Below, piece by piece: positions 27,088 to 36,071 of a DNA stretch of 64,000 nucleotides. Below the pieces are notes generated by a model. It searched no databases and was not told where the DNA came from. It was given only the letters and a program-made list of their open reading frames with translations. The translations under genes and the position numbers were made by a program. The stretch comes from Spiribacter halobius (GTDB lineage Bacteria > Pseudomonadota > Gammaproteobacteria > Nitrococcales > Nitrococcaceae). The DNA lies in contig NZ_CP086615.1 of NCBI RefSeq assembly GCF_020883455.1, positions 3,898,501 through 3,962,500 of the forward strand, in the 5' to 3' direction. Position 1 is the first letter of the stretch. Each line of letters opens with the position of its first letter.

Positions 27088-27777
27088 TCACGCCGCCCCT
27101 TCGCCCAGCATGTTGGCCGTGACCTCCCGCAGGTGGTCGCGCATCGCGCTCTCCGCGGCCATGCGATCGCGGTCCGCAATCGCGTCGCGAATCGCCTGGT
27201 GCTGGCGCACATACCGGCTCATGCGCTCGCGGGTGAGGGAGGCCTGCTTGAGCCGGCCCCACAAGTCGCCCTGCCGGGCTTCGTTGAGCGCCTGAAACAG
27301 GCTCATCAGCATGGCGTTGTGGCAGGCATCCGCCACGGCGCAGTGGAAGGCGCTGTCGGCGACCTCGAAGTCCGCGAGCACCCTAGCCGTAGCGCATTCT
27401 CTCAACGACCGGTCCAGGCGCGCCAGATCCTCGGGGGTGGCCCGCAACGCCGCGATCGCGGTCATACGGGGTTCGAGCACGCTTCGCGCCTCCAGCACCT
27501 CGGCGGGATTGGTCGTCTGGAGGCCGGCGGCAGGGCCCGCGTCCCAGCGCAGGGGCGGCGAGCGCTCAGGCGGGGGCGGCCCCAGAAAAGTGCCCCTGCC
27601 AACGCCTCGCCAAAGCAGGCCTTCCGACTTCAGGGCATCGAGCGCGCGGCGCATCGTCCCCCGACTCCCACCGAGCACACGCACCAACTCGCGCTCCGGC
27701 GGTAGACGGTCTCCCGGGCCGAGGCCTTCGCTCCGGATGTACTCACGAACTGTCTCGACGAGGTCACTGCTGCGCAT
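27088..27777 (-). CDS. GntR-family (FadR subfamily) regulator divergent from the FAH/TAXI operon
   Basis: 229 residues from ATG 27777 (AAGG upstream); the longer frame would need a TTG at 27810. The winged helix includes PPERELVRVLGGSRGTMRRAL, followed by an FCD domain (about 85-225) with FHCAVADACHN. The gene is divergent from the FAH-family enzyme and TAXI transporter genes, with inverted repeats in the 145-base gap, so it probably regulates them and itself. Confidence 0.9.
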   Translation of the reverse strand: MRSSDLVETVREYIRSEGLGPGDRLPPERELVRVLGGSRGTMRRALDALKSEGLLWRGVGRGTFLGPPPPERSPPLRWDAGPAAGLQTTNPAEVLEARSVLEPRMTAIAALRATPEDLARLDRSLRECATARVLADFEVADSAFHCAVADACHNAMLMSLFQALNEARQGDLWGRLKQASLTRERMSRYVRQHQAIRDAIADRDRMAAESAMRDHLREVTANMLGEGAA

Positions 27778-27806
27778 TAACCGACCTTCGCTAGCCTGCG
27801 TTTGAC

Positions 27807-27820
27807 CCAATCAATATTGG
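27807..27820. promoter_or_regulatory. Inverted repeat in the divergent GntR/FAH promoter region
   Basis: CCAAT (27807-27811) and ATTGG (27816-27820) flank four bases. Nearby, TCCATT (27900-27905) and AATGGA (27911-27916) form a second inverted repeat, and GGGTGATC (27843-27850) is complementary to GATCACCC (27915-27922), just before the start at 27923. The region is AT-rich compared with its surroundings, as expected for promoters. Which repeat is the GntR operator cannot be decided here. Confidence 0.4.
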
Positions 27821-27922
27821 ATCACAAATGCGGCCCTGTCACGGGTGATCTTGACGAATCGGGAAACCATGATTTACTTAGCGGAGGCCCCAATTTTAGT
27901 CCATTTAGAGAATGGATCACCC

Positions 27923-28819
27923 ATGAGACTGATCACCTTCACATCGGCGGAGTCAGCCGCACCCCGGGTCGGAGCCCTCGTCGACGGCGGCGATGCGGCT
28001 GTCGACCTCAGTGCGGCCGGGGTGGCCGATACGCTTGAGGATCTCATCGCCGGCGGCCAGGAGTCGCTTGCCGCGGCACGGGACGCAATCGACTCCGGTG
28101 CGTCCAGGCGACCGGCCAGCGACATCACCCTGCATGCGCCCTTAAGCCATCCGCCGAAGAACGTCATGTGCGTGGGCAAGAACTATCACGCACACGCCCA
28201 GGAGTTTCATTCGAGCGGTTTCGACGCCTCGAGCGGCAAAGACGCAGCGGCACTGCCGGAGCATCCAGTGGTGTTCACGAAAGCGCACACCAGCATCGTC
28301 GGCCCCGGCGTGCCCATCGACACGGGACTGGACCCCACCCGCTCGACGGACTACGAGGGTGAGCTCGCGGTCGTCATCGGTCGTGGCGGGCGCGGTATCC
28401 GGCAGGCCGACTGCTGGTCGCACGTCTTCGGCTACACCATCGTCAACGACGTCACGGCGCGCATTACGCAGCAGACCCATCGGCAGTGGTTCCTTGGCAA
28501 GAGCATCGACACCTTCTGCCCCATGGGACCGACCCTGGTGACCGCGGAGGAGGTTCCGGATGTCCGCGAGCTCACCCTGACCACGACCGTAAACGGCGAG
28601 CCCCGGCAACAGGCCCGCGTCGCCGACCTTGTCTTCGACATTCCCACGCTCATCGAAGTCATCTCGAGGAGCATCCGCCTGGAGCCCGGCGACATCATCG
28701 CCACCGGCACCCCGGCCGGAGTCGGCATCGGGTTTCAGCCGCCCCGCTATCTCCGGCCGGGGGACTCGGTGGCGATCACCATCGAGCCCATCGGCACATT
28801 GGAGAACCCCGTCACCTGA
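27923..28819 (+). CDS. Fumarylacetoacetate hydrolase-family enzyme
   Basis: 298 residues from ATG 27923, where family similarity begins (MRLITFTS); frames starting earlier add a non-conserved leader. The N-terminal cap is followed by the catalytic domain from KNVMCVGKNYHAHAQE. Metal ligands are visible in STDYEGELAVVIG and in the aspartate of NDVTAR, and the family ending IATGTPAGVGIG is present. Family members cleave or decarboxylate acylpyruvates and 2-keto-3-deoxy acids in the cytoplasm. It precedes a TAXI-TRAP importer by 39 bases, so it probably degrades the imported acid or a product of it. The ribosome site is weak. Confidence 0.88.
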   Translation: MRLITFTSAESAAPRVGALVDGGDAAVDLSAAGVADTLEDLIAGGQESLAAARDAIDSGASRRPASDITLHAPLSHPPKNVMCVGKNYHAHAQEFHSSGFDASSGKDAAALPEHPVVFTKAHTSIVGPGVPIDTGLDPTRSTDYEGELAVVIGRGGRGIRQADCWSHVFGYTIVNDVTARITQQTHRQWFLGKSIDTFCPMGPTLVTAEEVPDVRELTLTTTVNGEPRQQARVADLVFDIPTLIEVISRSIRLEPGDIIATGTPAGVGIGFQPPRYLRPGDSVAITIEPIGTLENPVT

Positions 28820-28858
28820 ACGGGGATGCATAAGACCTGGACCAGTAGGAGGAGAGTG

Positions 28859-29818
28859 ATGAAGAAGCATCTGATAGCGGCATGCCTGGGCGGCGGCCTT
28901 GCGGCCGCCATGGCGGGGCCGGTAGCGGCCCAGACACAGATTGCCTGGGGCGGCTCCAACCCGGGTGGCGTCATGTACTACATGGTCGGCGTCGCCGGGA
29001 CCCTGTTCTCGGACCAGATTGACGATCTGAACGTCACCCAGGTCACCACCGGTGGCTCCACCGAGAACGCCAAGCGCCTCATCGCGGGGGAGCTGGACAT
29101 GGGCATCGTCTATGGCGCCCACGTCTACATGTCCCTGCACAACGAGGGGCCGTTCCAGAACGACCCCAAGGGCGAGATGCTGCGCGGAGTGGCCAAGGCC
29201 TACGAGGGCCCGACCTACTTCGTGACACTGCAGAACTCCGAGATCGAGCGGATCGAGGATCTCGCCGGCAAGCGCGTTGCGCTCGGCCCGCCCGGTTCCG
29301 GCACGGTCTTCAACTGCTCCAACATGCTGCGCGCCCTGGAGCTTCTCGACGACGTCGACCCGACGATGATGACGTTCGCGGACGCCGGTCGGGCGCTCGC
29401 CAACGGTCAGGTGGATGCCGTCTGCCAGTCCTCCGCCCCCGCGGCGGCGGTCTCCGAGCTCGCCGAGACGCGAGGCGTGCGGATCCTGGAGTACACCGAG
29501 GAGCAGATGGCAACCATCCGCGAGATGTACCCCTTCTACAACACCGGATACCTATCGGAGGACGTGTATACCGGCGTCCCGGAGACGCGGATGCCCTTCA
29601 TGACGGTGTACTGGGTGGCGCATGAGCGCGTTCCGGCCGATGTCGTGGAGCGCATGCTGGAAGTGGCATACCAGGAGGACAATCGTCGACGGCTTGCGGA
29701 GGGGCACGCCGCCTGGGCACAGATGGAGCCCGACACGGCGAACTTCCTGGCCCTGGGCGCGCCCATGCACCCTGGGGCGGAGGCCTACTACAAGCGCGAG
29801 GGTCTCTGGGAGGAGTAA
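28859..29818 (+). CDS. TAXI-family TRAP solute-binding protein
   Basis: 319 residues from ATG 28859, directly behind AGGAGGAGA. The signal peptide is MKKHLIAACLGGGLAAAMAG with cleavage after VAA. The mature protein has the TAXI features GGSNPGGVMYYMVGVAG and VTTGGSTENAKRLIAGELDMGI. It is the periplasmic receptor of a TRAP system whose permease is the next gene. TAXI ligands described so far include glutamate and C4-dicarboxylates; this ligand is unknown but should be related to the FAH-family enzyme. Confidence 0.9.
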   Translation: MKKHLIAACLGGGLAAAMAGPVAAQTQIAWGGSNPGGVMYYMVGVAGTLFSDQIDDLNVTQVTTGGSTENAKRLIAGELDMGIVYGAHVYMSLHNEGPFQNDPKGEMLRGVAKAYEGPTYFVTLQNSEIERIEDLAGKRVALGPPGSGTVFNCSNMLRALELLDDVDPTMMTFADAGRALANGQVDAVCQSSAPAAAVSELAETRGVRILEYTEEQMATIREMYPFYNTGYLSEDVYTGVPETRMPFMTVYWVAHERVPADVVERMLEVAYQEDNRRRLAEGHAAWAQMEPDTANFLALGAPMHPGAEAYYKREGLWEE

Positions 29819-29840
29819 TCCCCGGCCGTTCCCCATCGCT

Positions 29841-29865
29841 GGCCGCCTGGGAGCACCGGGCGGCC
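29841..29865. other. Hairpin between TAXI binding-protein and permease genes
   Basis: GGCCGCC (29841-29847) pairs with GGCGGCC (29859-29865) around an 11-base loop, starting 22 bases after the binding-protein stop. It occupies the same position as the hairpins after the binding-protein genes of the other two uptake operons in this window. Confidence 0.4.
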
Positions 29866-29920
29866 GGTTCGGCGTGTCCCCGGCAGGCGCGCGTCGCACG
29901 CCGGCTTCAGAGCGCACCCC

Positions 29921-31828
29921 ATGAGCAGTGACCTCTGGTTCGGTCCCGTCGAGGGCCCAAAGCGCCGGCTGAGCGGCTGGTTCGCCGTTGCCTTCCGGCT
30001 GGTGGCGGCCGGATTTGCCGGCTTCTACCTGTACACCTCCGGCTTCGGCCTGATCTCGACGGAGACCAACCGCGGGGTCTATCTCATGCTGACCTCGGTG
30101 CTGGTCTTTCTGCTCTACCCCGCGAGCCGCCACTCGCCGACGCACCGTCCCAGCGTCGTCGACTTCGCGTGGATCGCCGCCGCTGTCGTACCCATCGTCT
30201 ACTGGATGGACCAGTACGTCGCGTACGCAATGTTCCGCGTCAGTTCGCCGAGCGAGATGGATCAGATCATGGCGGCGATCGCCATCGTTGCCATCCTCGA
30301 GACCAGCCGGCGCGTGCTGGGGCCCGTGCTCGTCATCATCGCCGTTGCCTTCCTGACCCAGCTCTACTTCGGCGCGTACCTGCCGGGCAAGCTCGCCCAT
30401 TCGGGCATGTCGGTCACCCGCATCCTGGAATTCACCTTCTCGACCCAGGAAGCGCTGTTCGGGGTGGTCACCGCCACGTTTGCCACCTTCGTGTTCCCGT
30501 TCATGATCTTCGGCGCATTCCTGGAGCGGTGCGGGGCGGGGACCTTCTTCATGGAGCTCGGCACGGCACTTGCGGGGCGCTGGCGCGGCGGCCCTGCCAA
30601 GATCGCCGTGCTCACCTCGGCGCTGCTCGGATCCATCTCCGGATCTTCGGTGGCCAACACCGTAACCACCGGCAGCTTCACGATCCCGCTTATGAAGCGC
30701 ACCGGCTTTAAGCCGCACACGGCGGGCGCCATCGAGGCCATTGCGTCCACCGGTGGGCAGTTCATGCCGCCAATCATGGGCGCGGGCGTATTCATCCTGG
30801 CCACGCTCACGCAGACGAGCTACCTCACGATCGCGCTGATGAATATCATCCCGGCGGCGCTGTTCTTCATCTTCCTGCTGGTCATGATCGACCTGGAGTC
30901 GGTGCGCCGCGGCCTCGAGGGACTGCCGGCGGCGGAGATCCCCTCCGTGGGCCGCGTGCTCCTGCGCGGCGGCCACTTCTTCCTGCCGCTTGTCGTGGTG
31001 GTAGGCCTGCTGGTCATCGGCTATTCGCCGGAGTTCGGCGCTTTCTGGGGCACGGTGGCGGCGTTCGTACTTTCCTGGCTACGCCCCGAAACCCGCATGG
31101 GTCCCAAGCGCCTATTCCAGGCGCTGTCCTGGGCGGGGCACAGCAACACCGCCGCGGGTTCGGCGATCGGCACCCTGGGCATCATCATCGGCGGCATCAT
31201 CCTCGCCGGCCTTGGCCTCAAGTTCTCCGCAGTGCTCGTCGAGGCTGCCGGCGGACACCTGCTGCCGGCCGTGGTGATGGTCACGCTGATCTCGATCATC
31301 ATCGGCATGGGGAGCTCCACCACCGGCTCCTACATCATCCTGTCGGTGGTCGCCGCGCCGGCGCTGGTGGCGCTCGGCGTGCCCATGATCGCCGCGCATC
31401 TGGCGGTCTTCTACGCCGCCTGCCTGTCCAACATCACACCGCCCGTCTGCGTATCCGCCTATGCGGCTGCCGCCATCGCCGGGTCGGACCCCATGCGCAC
31501 CGGCTTCGCCGCCCTGAAGTTCGGCGCAACGCTGGTCCTCATTCCGTTCGCATTCGCCTACACGCCGGAGCTGCTGACCATCGGCACGACGCCGGAGATC
31601 ATCCACCGCAGCATCGCGTTCCTGCTCGCGAGCGTGGCCCTGGCAGCAGCGCTGCAGGGCACCATCTGGTGGCTCGGCACGCTGGACTGGCTGTCGCGCG
31701 GCGTTTTCCTGGCCGTGGCAGGGGTCCTCTTCGCGCCAGCCAGCCTGACGCTCGATGCGATCGTCATCGGGGCGGCGGGCGCCACCCTGGCACTGCGACG
31801 GTTCGTTCCCGTGCAGAGTATCCCCTGA
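29921..31828 (+). CDS. TRAP transporter fused 4TM/12TM permease (TAXI type)
   Basis: 635 residues. The N-terminal quarter has four to five helices and corresponds to the small DctQ-like subunit; the remainder is a DctM-like permease (FPFMIFGAFLERCG, LLGSISGSSVANTVTTGSF, GGQFMPPIMGAGVFI). Fused permeases are the rule for TAXI-dependent TRAP systems. It works with the binding protein encoded just upstream to import the acid in a sodium- or proton-dependent manner. Confidence 0.93.
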   Translation: MSSDLWFGPVEGPKRRLSGWFAVAFRLVAAGFAGFYLYTSGFGLISTETNRGVYLMLTSVLVFLLYPASRHSPTHRPSVVDFAWIAAAVVPIVYWMDQYVAYAMFRVSSPSEMDQIMAAIAIVAILETSRRVLGPVLVIIAVAFLTQLYFGAYLPGKLAHSGMSVTRILEFTFSTQEALFGVVTATFATFVFPFMIFGAFLERCGAGTFFMELGTALAGRWRGGPAKIAVLTSALLGSISGSSVANTVTTGSFTIPLMKRTGFKPHTAGAIEAIASTGGQFMPPIMGAGVFILATLTQTSYLTIALMNIIPAALFFIFLLVMIDLESVRRGLEGLPAAEIPSVGRVLLRGGHFFLPLVVVVGLLVIGYSPEFGAFWGTVAAFVLSWLRPETRMGPKRLFQALSWAGHSNTAAGSAIGTLGIIIGGIILAGLGLKFSAVLVEAAGGHLLPAVVMVTLISIIIGMGSSTTGSYIILSVVAAPALVALGVPMIAAHLAVFYAACLSNITPPVCVSAYAAAAIAGSDPMRTGFAALKFGATLVLIPFAFAYTPELLTIGTTPEIIHRSIAFLLASVALAAALQGTIWWLGTLDWLSRGVFLAVAGVLFAPASLTLDAIVIGAAGATLALRRFVPVQSIP

Positions 31829-31904
31829 ATCCCGACGGCCGGCGGCTGGCCACTTGACGGCTCGAATCGGGCTCACCGCCAACTCGAAAGCCCCTTGGAA
31901 AGCC

Positions 31905-31945
31905 GGCGCAGATATGCGCCCTGGCCGTCCCGGCCCAGCCAGGGC
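31905..31945 (+). terminator. Tandem hairpins after the TAXI operon
   Basis: GGCGCA-gata-TGCGCC (31905-31920) is followed by an overlapping 8-bp stem, GCCCTGGC (31918-31925) with GCCAGGGC (31938-31945). The first lies 77 bases after the permease stop. They probably end the FAH/TAXI transcript, although no T-run follows. The rest of 31829-32020 shows no gene. Confidence 0.45.
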
Positions 31946-32020
31946 TTGCCCGGCGTGAATCGCCAAGCAGCTGCACCGGCATCGATCCAATCGCTCCCGT
32001 AGCCTCACGGGTTGCAGCCA

Positions 32021-32482
32021 CTACGGCGAGGGCGGCGGCTGCCCCGGGCGGCCGAACAGGCAGCCCCGAAAGCCCGTGCAGCCGTTGTCCAGCAGCCAGT
32101 CATGCTGGTCCGGGGTCTCCACACCCTCGGCGACCACCTGCAGCCCAAGATGGGTCGCCAGGCTGATGATGGACCGCGCGATCAACTGGTCGTTGCCGTC
32201 GTCCAGCAGGCCACGGACAAAGGACTGGTCAATCTTCAGCACGTCCACCGGCAGGCGCTTCACCTAGGCCAGCGAGGAGTAGCCGGTACCGAAGTCGTCC
32301 AGGGCCAGCCGAATGCCGAGCATCTGGAGCGCGCTGCACGTCGCCGCACGGTCGCTCCAATCGGCCAGCAGCACGCTCTCGGTTTTCTCCAGAACAAGAC
32401 AGGCGGCATCGGCGCCGGTCTCGTGCAGAATCGCGGCGAGCTCGGCGACGAACTCCGGCTGCTGGAACTGCAGGGCAGCGCC
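32021..32482 (-). pseudogene. Decayed EAL-domain (c-di-GMP phosphodiesterase) gene remnant
   Basis: Only the C-terminal two thirds of an EAL domain remains. Reading from about 32482 downward, the frame gives LQFQQPEFVAELAAIL, then LALDDFGTGYSS, LKIDQSFV and VAEGVE. The frame is closed upstream by an in-frame TAA (about 32485) and interrupted by TAG at 32264-32266, where SSLA-stop-VKRLP stands in place of the usual tyrosine (a single base change from TAC or TAT). No N-terminal EAL motif or start is found in the remaining 180 bases before corA. It is therefore a truncated, non-functional gene, distinct in sequence from the intact EAL gene at 262-1461. Confidence 0.82.
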
Positions 32483-32663
32483 TTATACCGCGTCCCAGTG
32501 TCCAGCACCAGTGACCTTTCGCCCCGCGCCACGCCATCCATCGGAAACCCCCGACACCCAATCGGTTGCGGCCCAGCTTCCGCCCCGCCGCCCACCGCGT
32601 TAGCCTCGGCGGATTGCGGCCGACGCGGCCCACCCCCCGCAGCCACCCGGAAGCAGCCCAGGC

Positions 32664-33755
32664 ATGAAAGGACAACCCTCCCGTCCCTACGAACTGCGCC
32701 ACCGGCCCCGCAGTGGGACGGCGCCGGGCACGCTGGTGGCCCCGCCGGGCGCGCGCCCGCCGACGATCAACGTCATGGCCTATGGCGACGACGAGCTCAT
32801 CGAGCGGGCCGACGTCAGCCTCGACGAGGTGGAGCGGCTGCTCGGCCGTCACGCACTGGTCTGGGTGGACGTGCGGGGCCTTGGCGATGCGGAGACCATC
32901 GCGCAGCTGGGCCAGTTGTTCGACCTGCACCCGCTGGCGCTCGAGGATGTGCTCAACACCCACCAGCGCCCCAAGGTGGAGCACTACGACGAGAGCAGCT
33001 TCATCATCACGCGGCTGCCGCATTTGACCGATGAAGCGCTGGAGCTCGAGCAGATCAGCCTGTTTCTCGCCGACGGTCTGGTGGTCTCGGTGCAGGAGCA
33101 GCCGGCGGACTGCTTCGACCCCGTTCGTACCCGCATCCGCAAGCACGCCGGCAACCGCGGACGGCTGCTGCGCGCGGACTACCTTGCCTATGCCCTGCTG
33201 GACGCGGTCGTGGACAGCTACTTCCCGCTGCTCGAGCAGTATGCCGAGCGCATCGAGGGGCTGGAGGAGCGCACCGTTTCCCGGCCGGAGCACGCCGGCA
33301 TGCTGGAGATCCAGCGCCTGAAGCGGGAGCTGCTGCAGATCCGCCGCGCCATCTGGCCGCAGCGCGAGCTCTTCCGCGGCCTGCGCGAGGGCGAGGGGCG
33401 CCTCGCCGGCGACACCGGGCTGTTCCTGCGCGACTGCGAGGACCACGTCCTGCAGATCATGGATCTGCTAGAGATCTACCGCGAGCGCCTGGGCACGGCG
33501 GTGGATCTGCATGTCTCCGCGCTCAGCCACCGCATGAACGAAGTGATGAAGGTGCTCACCATCATCGCCACGCTGTTCATGCCCATGACCGTGATCACCG
33601 GGATCTACGGCATGAACTTCGACCCCGCCGTCTCGCCCTGGAACATGCCGGAGCTCGGCTGGCGCTACGGCTACCCGTTCGCCCTCGGCCTGCTGGTGGG
33701 CGTCGGCGCGCTGCTGCTGTTCTACTTCCGGCGGCTGGGCTGGCTCGGGCGGTGA
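32664..33755 (+). CDS. corA: CorA-family magnesium transporter
   Basis: 363 residues. A cytoplasmic N-terminal domain of about 290 residues (HPLALEDVLNTHQRPKVEHY, the usual CorA core) leads into a long helix, then two C-terminal transmembrane helices (VMKVLTIIATLFMPMTVITGIYGMNF and GLLVGVGALLLFYF). The hallmark YGMNF selectivity motif lies between them. It would form a pentameric Mg2+ (or Co2+/Ni2+) channel in the inner membrane. The first 30 residues are basic and poorly conserved, so translation could begin slightly later. It is a single gene. Confidence 0.93.
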   Translation: MKGQPSRPYELRHRPRSGTAPGTLVAPPGARPPTINVMAYGDDELIERADVSLDEVERLLGRHALVWVDVRGLGDAETIAQLGQLFDLHPLALEDVLNTHQRPKVEHYDESSFIITRLPHLTDEALELEQISLFLADGLVVSVQEQPADCFDPVRTRIRKHAGNRGRLLRADYLAYALLDAVVDSYFPLLEQYAERIEGLEERTVSRPEHAGMLEIQRLKRELLQIRRAIWPQRELFRGLREGEGRLAGDTGLFLRDCEDHVLQIMDLLEIYRERLGTAVDLHVSALSHRMNEVMKVLTIIATLFMPMTVITGIYGMNFDPAVSPWNMPELGWRYGYPFALGLLVGVGALLLFYFRRLGWLGR

Positions 33756-33799
33756 GCTGAGCCCCCCCAGGCCCTGGCTCCCTCGCCCCCTGACACTTG

Positions 33800-33810
33800 C
33801 CGGCACTGTT
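33800..33810 (+). promoter_or_regulatory. 11-base element shared with the CHAT gene upstream region (copy 1)
   Basis: CCGGCACTGTT lies 66 bases before the metacaspase-like gene. The same 11 bases occur at 42689-42699 between the sigma-factor and CHAT genes. It could be part of a promoter recognised by the locally encoded sigma factor, but two copies are too few to define a motif. Confidence 0.3.
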
Positions 33811-33875
33811 CGTCCCCCCGATGAATCTTCGGGAAATCCTGCCCGATCGGGCGCCGCGGGTGAGAAGGCAACGGC

Positions 33876-36071
33876 ATGAATTGCAGACGGTTCTGGCACC
33901 GGCAGGGGTTGGTTCTGGCGCTTCTGATGGGCCTCGCGGCGGCACCGGGGGCCTCGGCACAAGGCAGCGTTCACGCCCTGCTAGTCGGCGTCTCGGAGTA
34001 TCCGGAGCTGTCCGAGTCGGTGCAGCTCGCGGGGCCACGGAACGACGTCCGTCTGTGGCGCGATTTCCTCGCCCGCCGCGGCGTCGCGTCCGAGCAGGTT
34101 CATGTGCTGGCGGATGGGGTGGACGGCGGCGGGCTACCGACCCGCGAGGCCATTCTCGATGCTCTGGAAGCACTATCGGCCACCGCTGGCCAGGGCGATG
34201 AGGTATTCCTGTTCTTCGCCGGCCACGGTGCACAGCAACCGGTCTCTGCCGAAGGTGCCGGGGACGAGCCGGATGGCCTTGACGAGATCTTTCTGCCCCG
34301 GGACGCCGCCGGCTGGAACGCGCCGCGTCAGGCCGTGGACAACGCGATCGTCGACGACGAGCTGCGCACCGCCATCGCCGCCATCCGGCGCAGCGGTGCC
34401 TCGGTCTGGGCCGTGTTCGATACCTGCCATTCGGCGACAGCCACCCGCGCCGTGCGTGCCGAGGGCGTTCGCTATCGGCAGGTGCCGCCAGCGGAGCTCG
34501 GCATCCCGCCGGAGGCCCTCGAGGCCGCCCAGGCCCATGCCGGTGTCCGTACACGGGGCGCTGGCGGCGGCGAACCGGAATCGCCGGCGGATCTGCAGGG
34601 CGGCGATGGCGGTCTCGTCGCCTTCTACGCCGCCCAGAGCACCCAGGAGACGCCGGAGTACCGGTTGCCGCGGGGCGCGGCTGAGGCACGCGAGCACGGC
34701 GTGTTCAGCTTCACGCTGCACGAGGTGCTTGCCGAGGCGCCGGGCGCCACGTACCGGCAGGCCATCGACGCGGTGATCCAGCGTTTCCAGACCATGCCGA
34801 GGGCGACGGCGGTCCCCCTGGCCGAGGGCCTCGACCTCGACCGTGGCGTGCTCGGCGCCGATGCGGACGCCATCACGCAGTGGCAGCTGGTCTCGGACGG
34901 ACGCAATCTGGCGCTCAAGGCGGGCAAGCTGCATCGGATAACCGCAGGGGCCGTCCTGGCGGTGCTGCCCTCGGCGACCGCCGACGATGATGCCCGCCTC
35001 GGCTACGTGGAGGTCACGGACGCCGACCTCACCTCGGCGCGGGTTCGACCCGTAGCCCATAACGGCATGCCGGCACCGGCAGTGCTGGACCTGCCGCTGA
35101 TTTCCTTCGCCCGGCCGGCGGTACTGCCGGTGGATTTCACCCTAGCGGTGGCCGTGCTGGGTGACGACAGCGGCGCAGGCCGATGCGCGGCCCCAGACGC
35201 CGCGCTGCAGCGTGCGGTGGCGACCGTTCGCACCGGCGGCAGCGACCTTGCCGAGCGGCTGGACTGGCCGGGTGAGCCGGGGGCTGCCGACGTGTGGCTC
35301 TGCCGTATCGGGCAGCGGCTGTACCTGCTCGGCCCCCAGACACCCGTGGACGAGACGGATGGAGCGCCCCTCGCGCCCTACCTGGACCTCGCCGCGGCCG
35401 GCTCCACCGCGCTCGCGGACCGGCTCGAGGACGCCCTCGGCCGTGTCTCACGGGTGCGCAATCTGCTGCGCGTCGCGCGGCAGTCCGCGTCAGCCGCGGC
35501 CCCGGCGCTGGAGACCGCCCTGCACGTGCGTCCCATCGGTCGCGAGGGCGATGGTCGTGCCTGCGAATGGCTCTACGCCCCCGAACCGCCGCCGGACAGC
35601 GAGCGTCACCGCGCCGGCCGCGAGCTCGAGCTGACCGCGGGGGACTGCGTCAGCCTCGTCATCACCAACCGTGGTCGCAGCCCGGTGGACATCACCGTCC
35701 TCTTCGTCGACGCACAGTTCGGCATCACCGCCCTCTGGCCGGGGCCACGGCAGCTGTACAACGGCCGCATCGAGGCGGACGGCCGCATCGCCGTCGGCGA
35801 GTTCGCGGCCCATGCCGATACCGTCGGCCGGGAGCAGCTGATCGTGCTCGGAGTGAAAGTGGAAGCCGCCTCCCAGCCGGCAGACCTGCGCTTCCTGGCC
35901 CAGGCCGGCGTGCGCACGCGGAGCGCAGCTCCGTCCCGTCCGCTGGAGGCCCTGCTGGCAGAGGGCGGCTTCGGCGCCAGCCGCACCCGGGGCATGGGGG
36001 CACCGGGCGGCGGCGGCGCGGGCCTGGAGGCCGCCGTCTTCCCCACCCGCGTCCGGCCAGACAGCGAGTGA
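33876..36071 (+). CDS. Exported metacaspase-like (peptidase C14) protein
   Basis: 731 residues from ATG 33876 (AGAAGG seven bases upstream). The signal peptide GLVLALLMGLAAAPGASA predicts export. Residues 30-320 are a caspase-fold domain: HALLVGVSEYPEL is the first strand, H117 lies in FFAGHGAQQP and C184 in VFDTCHSATA, forming the His-Cys dyad. An acidic loop (DEPDGLDEIFLPRD) follows the histidine as in metacaspases, which cleave after Arg or Lys. The remaining 400 residues are beta-rich and include a DUF4384-like segment (GDCVSLVITNRGRSPVDITVLF). The tail is glycine-rich. The stop overlaps the start of the next caspase gene (GTGA), so the two proteins are made together. Confidence 0.85.
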   Translation: MNCRRFWHRQGLVLALLMGLAAAPGASAQGSVHALLVGVSEYPELSESVQLAGPRNDVRLWRDFLARRGVASEQVHVLADGVDGGGLPTREAILDALEALSATAGQGDEVFLFFAGHGAQQPVSAEGAGDEPDGLDEIFLPRDAAGWNAPRQAVDNAIVDDELRTAIAAIRRSGASVWAVFDTCHSATATRAVRAEGVRYRQVPPAELGIPPEALEAAQAHAGVRTRGAGGGEPESPADLQGGDGGLVAFYAAQSTQETPEYRLPRGAAEAREHGVFSFTLHEVLAEAPGATYRQAIDAVIQRFQTMPRATAVPLAEGLDLDRGVLGADADAITQWQLVSDGRNLALKAGKLHRITAGAVLAVLPSATADDDARLGYVEVTDADLTSARVRPVAHNGMPAPAVLDLPLISFARPAVLPVDFTLAVAVLGDDSGAGRCAAPDAALQRAVATVRTGGSDLAERLDWPGEPGAADVWLCRIGQRLYLLGPQTPVDETDGAPLAPYLDLAAAGSTALADRLEDALGRVSRVRNLLRVARQSASAAAPALETALHVRPIGREGDGRACEWLYAPEPPPDSERHRAGRELELTAGDCVSLVITNRGRSPVDITVLFVDAQFGITALWPGPRQLYNGRIEADGRIAVGEFAAHADTVGREQLIVLGVKVEAASQPADLRFLAQAGVRTRSAAPSRPLEALLAEGGFGASRTRGMGAPGGGGAGLEAAVFPTRVRPDSE

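Noticed and set aside
29552-30976. 474-codon minus-strand frame opposite the TAXI permease
   Set aside because: Polar, repetitive composition, and no membrane or catalytic motif. The plus strand is an unmistakable permease.
35294-36067. 258-codon upstream extension of the propeller-caspase gene
   Set aside because: It overlaps the metacaspase-like gene in another frame and is arginine-rich. The GTG at 36068 gives a signal peptide directly and overlaps the preceding stop.
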